From positions 2,604,001-2,668,000 of the forward strand of contig OZ242020.1 in the NCBI GenBank assembly GCA_965204875.1: a stretch of DNA of 64,000 nt. Reading direction: 5' to 3'. This DNA comes from Aldehydirespirator sp965204875. GTDB lineage: Bacteria; Actinomycetota; Acidimicrobiia; Acidimicrobiales; Aldehydirespiratoraceae. This document shows, piece after piece, positions 61,077-64,000 of this stretch. A program made the position numbers and the translations under genes. Below the pieces are notes generated by a model. It did no database searches and had not been told where the DNA came from. It saw nothing but the letters and a program-made list of their open reading frames with translations. The stretch's first letter is position 1; every line of letters begins with the position of its first letter.

Positions 61077-62066
61077 GAGCGCGCTGCTGACGCCATTCGA
61101 GCCGATCACGCCGAGATCGAGGGGGTGGTGCTGTTCGGCTCAGTGGCCGACGGCGCTGCGACTGAGCGCTCGGACATCGATCTGCTGGTGATAGTCGACA
61201 CGCCGGACTGTTCTGCTTCGGATTTCAGCCGGTTGCAGGACGCTCTGCAAGACCGGGTTCATGACGTGACGGGTTTCAACTGCGACGCCATAGCGGTCAC
61301 CCCCCGGCAGCTTGCCTGGAGTGTCAAGTACGCACGTTCGTCGGTTTACAGCCAGGCCGTCCGGCAGGGGCGTGTCTTGAGGGGGCGGTCGGCCGCCAAC
61401 GGCACCTGCGGCGATGTCGCTGAGATAGAGGGAGACGCCTGGACGATGGCGCGCAACGACCGCAAGCTCGCCATAGACGACATCTTGCAAGCGGTGCGCA
61501 ATGGCGAGTCGGTCTGCGATGCGGCGATCCGGCACCGTTCCGCCGTCAGCGCCGGTAGACGCCTGCGGGCACTGCAAGATGCGTTGGAAGCGTCTCATGC
61601 CTGTATCGAAGCGTGCCTGAATGCTCTGGGGCGGCTGCGCAAGGGGCGCATCCTCGACCGCGATCACAAACTTGAGACCATGTTGGAGGAGTTGGCGGAC
61701 GAGCCGGTCGTGTTCGCAGCGGCCTCTGCCGCTCTCAGCGCGCTGCCGCGCGACGGCAGAGGCAGGTTCACGGTCTGGAGGCGGGCGCTGTACGCGGGGG
61801 CGACCGAAGACATGCTGGCACAGACGACCGGGCAGAACGCGGCAGCACATATGGAGGCGGCCGCCCGACTCTTGGAATACGCGGCAACGGAGGCACGCGC
61901 TCCGCTGGGGAGGCTGCAGCCGATCACGCCGGCCCAGTCAGCGGAACTCGAGGACGCAGACGAGGTGGCTGCGTCGCTGCATGCCGCGGCGAGCGCCCCG
62001 CTCCAGGCTCACCCCGCTGTAGCACCGCCAGGCGACTCGCGTCCGTTAGAGCCTACGCACCGCTGA
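60900..62066 (+). CDS. Nucleotidyltransferase with C-terminal HEPN-like region
   Basis: A 388-residue protein. Residues 1-55 are a duplicated start (MTAAAVPTAADA at residues 1 and 48), then a minimal nucleotidyltransferase domain (VVLFGSVADGAATERSDIDLLVIVDTP, the GSxAxGxxxxxSDIDLLV signature, with a later acidic residue in FNCDAIAV). A mostly helical part follows (residues 185-330), including HACIEACLNALG and DRDHKLETMLEEL. That part resembles HEPN domains usually encoded as a separate partner. A fused MNT-HEPN toxin-antitoxin-like protein is a reasonable inference; an antibiotic-type nucleotidyltransferase is the alternative. The true start may be ATG 61038/61041. Confidence 0.65.
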   Translation: MTAAAVPTAADAVVTAGAAPVAGAVATAAVPTAADARRADRGNRLGMMTAAAVPTAADAERAADAIRADHAEIEGVVLFGSVADGAATERSDIDLLVIVDTPDCSASDFSRLQDALQDRVHDVTGFNCDAIAVTPRQLAWSVKYARSSVYSQAVRQGRVLRGRSAANGTCGDVAEIEGDAWTMARNDRKLAIDDILQAVRNGESVCDAAIRHRSAVSAGRRLRALQDALEASHACIEACLNALGRLRKGRILDRDHKLETMLEELADEPVVFAAASAALSALPRDGRGRFTVWRRALYAGATEDMLAQTTGQNAAAHMEAAARLLEYAATEARAPLGRLQPITPAQSAELEDADEVAASLHAAASAPLQAHPAVAPPGDSRPLEPTHR

Positions 62067-62121
62067 ACCGCTGGCTTTGAAAGTCTCCGCCGCGAACGCG
62101 CAACCGAGTCGGCAGATTGCT

Positions 62122-62799
62122 GTGACTCCGCAGTTCGTTTTCGGGGTCGACCTAGATGGAGTTGTCGCCGACTACACCGCCGGGTTCGCGGAGTTCCTGG
62201 CGTCGGAGCGCGGCGTGGACGTCGACTCGCTTCCGGAGCAGCGTTCCTACGACTTCCGCGAGTGGGGCCTCGGCGCGGACGAGTACGAGCAACTCCACGG
62301 GCGCGCCGTGCGAGATCACCGGATGCTCGCAGAACTGCGGCCGATCGAGGGCGCGGCGGAGGCACTGTGGAAGCTGTCGGACGCGGGGGTGTGGATCAGG
62401 GTCATCACGCATCGCCTCTACGTGAACTGGGGTCATGCCGAGGCCGTGGCCGACACCGTTCACTGGCTCGACACCGAGTGCATCCCCTATCGCGACATCT
62501 GCTTCCTGGGCAACAAGCCCGAGGTTGAGGCCGACTGCTATGTCGACGACGCCCCCCACAACATCGCCGCGCTGCGCGAGGGCGGGAACTGCGTGATCGT
62601 CTTCGACCAGCCCTACAACCGCGACGAGGCCGAGCCGCGCGCCCTGAACTGGCAGGACGTGGAGTATCTGGTGATGCAACGCTTCACGGCCTGGCGAGGC
62701 CACGCCGGCGTGCAGCCACAGCTCCCCGGCCTGGACGCCGGCAGCGACCGCCTGACCCGCCACCGCTCCCAAACCCATCCGCCACCACCCAGCGCCTGA
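62122..62799 (+). CDS. 5'(3')-deoxyribonucleotidase-like HAD hydrolase
   Basis: HAD-superfamily phosphatase of 225 residues from GTG 62122. Motif I is DLDGVVADYTAGF (nucleophile Asp and acid Asp), motif II WIRVITHR, and motif III FLGNKPEVEADCYVDDAPHNI. This resembles the NT5C/YorS deoxynucleotidase group, which dephosphorylates dNMPs. An in-frame TTG 62077 would add 15 residues. It lies 56 bp after the nucleotidyltransferase stop, possibly in one transcript. The C-terminal 40 residues are Pro/Arg-rich and unassigned. Confidence 0.75.
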   Translation: MTPQFVFGVDLDGVVADYTAGFAEFLASERGVDVDSLPEQRSYDFREWGLGADEYEQLHGRAVRDHRMLAELRPIEGAAEALWKLSDAGVWIRVITHRLYVNWGHAEAVADTVHWLDTECIPYRDICFLGNKPEVEADCYVDDAPHNIAALREGGNCVIVFDQPYNRDEAEPRALNWQDVEYLVMQRFTAWRGHAGVQPQLPGLDAGSDRLTRHRSQTHPPPPSA

Positions 62800-62828
62800 G
62801 CCAGCGGCCCAGCGATCACCAAGCACCG

Positions 62829-63890
62829 GCAAGCTTTATTGGTGATCGCGACAGTGGGCAGTGTATTGGGTTAGTGCGCTGTTCCATTTGTGGATGCGTC
62901 GGGGCATGGTGTTGAGGTGGTCTTCGATGATGGCGAGTTTGACGGGTGCGATGTTGAGGTCGGTTGCTTTGGGTAGCCAGCGGCGGATGATGCGGTTGGT
63001 GTTTTCGTTGGTGCCGCGCTGCCAGGGTGAGTGCGGGTCGCAGATGTAGACCTTGAGGTCTGGGAGGGCTTCTTCGATTTTGGGCCAGTGGGCGATCTCG
63101 CGGCCTTGGTCCCAGGTGAGGGTGCGGACCATGTGAGCGGGCTGGCGGCCCAACGCGGCGATGACCGCCGCGTTGACCTCGTCTGCGGTGTGGCCGTTGG
63201 GCAGCGCGGCGAGCAGCGCGTAGCGGCTGACGCGTTCGATGAGGGTGACCACCGCCGAGCGGTTGCGGGCGCCGATGATGAGGTCGCCCTCCCAGTGCCC
63301 CGCCTCCAACCGCTGCGCGACCGTATCGGAACGCTGCGCGATGGGCTTGAAATCACCGAGAACGTTGCGTTTGGCGCGTTCGCAGCGGCTGCGCGGCTTG
63401 CGGCGGCGCCGGCCGCGCGGCAGCAGCTTCCAGCTGTTCTCGGGCAGGCCGCGGTCGTTGCGGTAGCACCCCTGATAGATCGTCTCACCACAGATGCCCA
63501 TGCCCTGCTCCCTCAGGCTCGCAGCGACCGACTGCGGCGCCCACTTCTTGGCCAGCCCCGCCGTCACCGCCGCAGCCATCAGAGGATCCGCTACCAGCTT
63601 CGGCGTCTTGGGCCTGCGCGCCCGCGCCTCGTCCCCGGCCTGGGCCGCCTCGGCCCGATAAGCGCAGACACCACCGTTGCGGCGCAACTCCCGCCACACC
63701 GTCGAGCGGTGCCGGCCCAACAGGCCGCTGATCTCAGCTACGCCCAACCCCGACCTCGCCAGCACCTCAAGCTGCGCGCGCTCGACCGAGCACAAACTCC
63801 GTGCCATACTCGTGAACCTCCACCGGATGATCGCCGATATCTACAATCGGCCATCATGGCCGATCCGTCGCGATCACCGGTGGAGCTTGC
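62829..63890. mobile_element. IS30-family insertion sequence, complete
   Basis: 1062 bp bounded by 24-bp inverted repeats at 62829-62852 and 63867-63890 that share GCAAGCT and GGTGATCGCGAC around a variable centre (about four mismatches). A 2-3 bp target duplication is too short to identify with confidence. The left end also forms a hairpin with the adjacent GCGATCACCAA at 62811. Confidence 0.85.
62836..63807 (-). CDS. IS30-family transposase
   Basis: A 323-residue transposase, apparently complete: N-terminal HTH (RSGLGVAEISGLLGRHRSTVWRELRRN), the DDE core with HWEGDLIIG (first Asp), TLTWDQGREI (second Asp) and the Glu region near NENTNRIIRRWLP, which is characteristic of IS30. The stop codon lies within the left terminal repeat. 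The initiator ATG is 63807. Confidence 0.93.
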   Translation of the reverse strand: MARSLCSVERAQLEVLARSGLGVAEISGLLGRHRSTVWRELRRNGGVCAYRAEAAQAGDEARARRPKTPKLVADPLMAAAVTAGLAKKWAPQSVAASLREQGMGICGETIYQGCYRNDRGLPENSWKLLPRGRRRRKPRSRCERAKRNVLGDFKPIAQRSDTVAQRLEAGHWEGDLIIGARNRSAVVTLIERVSRYALLAALPNGHTADEVNAAVIAALGRQPAHMVRTLTWDQGREIAHWPKIEEALPDLKVYICDPHSPWQRGTNENTNRIIRRWLPKATDLNIAPVKLAIIEDHLNTMPRRIHKWNSALTQYTAHCRDHQ

Positions 63891-64000
63891 GACCGCTCAG
63901 CTGGTCAGAGCGCACCCGGGCGACGGAACTCCAACCTTTCGGGTCCTTCGCGGAAACGTGGTCTGGTTCGCCCAGCGGGCACCCTGTCACACCCCTGCGC
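63891..64000. other. Window edge, no supported gene
   Basis: A plus-strand frame starting ATG 63856 inside the IS30 end stays open to the edge, but nothing in it is recognisable. Confidence 0.3.

Noticed and set aside
62811..62849. GCGATCACCAA/TTGGTGATCGC considered as a plain terminator
   Set aside because: The right arm is part of the IS30 terminal repeat, so the symmetry is better explained by the insertion, although it may still form a hairpin.
63856..64000. A plus-strand frame from the IS30 end to the window edge
   Set aside because: No recognisable sequence, its start is inside the transposon's terminal repeat, and it is cut by the edge.

Overview
The window is a GC-rich bacterial chromosome segment. 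Many genes start with GTG or TTG, the spacing is tight, and the gene content is that of an aerobic, lipid- and carboxylic-acid-degrading Actinomycetota. Actinobacterial markers include a MenJ-like reductase, a RamB-like regulator divergent from isocitrate lyase, a mycothiol-type DsbA relative and the phoH-ybeY-corC-era-uppS-recO run. A DMSP-demethylase-like gene suggests a marine or host-associated organism, and Acidimicrobiia is my best guess. That placement is an inference from gene content; no rRNA is present.

Layout. 1-6024: partial acyl-CoA carboxylase beta subunit, a DsbA-fold protein, a DmdA-like gene and a 4-nt-overlapping Baeyer-Villiger monooxygenase. 6177-7084: orphan antitoxin-like regulator with a paired-palindrome operator and a possible toxin stub. 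7047-11938 (minus): PEP carboxylase, MenJ-like reductase and a ZnuC-like ATPase. 11962-15800: TauD-type dioxygenase, uracil-DNA glycosylase, O6-methylguanine methyltransferase, uridine kinase. 15825-20699: acyl-CoA catabolic cluster (amidohydrolase, ACAD, MOSC, enoyl-CoA hydratase, dienoyl-CoA reductase). 20738-24585: zinc homeostasis locus (CDF exporter, Zur, operator, ZnuA with a very long His/Asp loop, ZnuB); its ATPase is probably the gene at 11.2 kb. 24680-30286: NYN protein, three tRNAs, Cfa, isocitrate lyase and RamB. 30433-35289: the conserved phoH-to-recO operon.

35434-45066 is accessory. A complete type III restriction-modification pair abuts glyS with a 4-nt overlap. It is followed by an intact ISL3 element inserted in the glyS stop codon, a truncated HNH gene, a 5'-truncated second ISL3 copy and a tyrosine-rich duplicated protein that I cannot assign. 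45331-54878 returns to core and catabolic genes: dnaG, tRNAs, a pair of ACADs, an inositol-phosphatase-like enzyme, a DUF4389 protein, an EchA20-like hydratase and TrpB2. 55123-62799 carries pntAa-pntAb-pntB, an acyl-CoA ligase, a Dyp peroxidase, a nucleotidyltransferase and a deoxynucleotidase. An IS30 element closes the window.

The most unusual pattern is not one gene. At least eight genes have their translation start region duplicated just upstream. In six of them the copy makes a short leader ORF or an in-frame N-terminal duplication, and in five the leader's stop codon overlaps the real start (TGATG or GTGA type). In addition, two protein genes begin exactly two bases after a tRNA, so tRNA 3' processing would leave a nearly leaderless mRNA.
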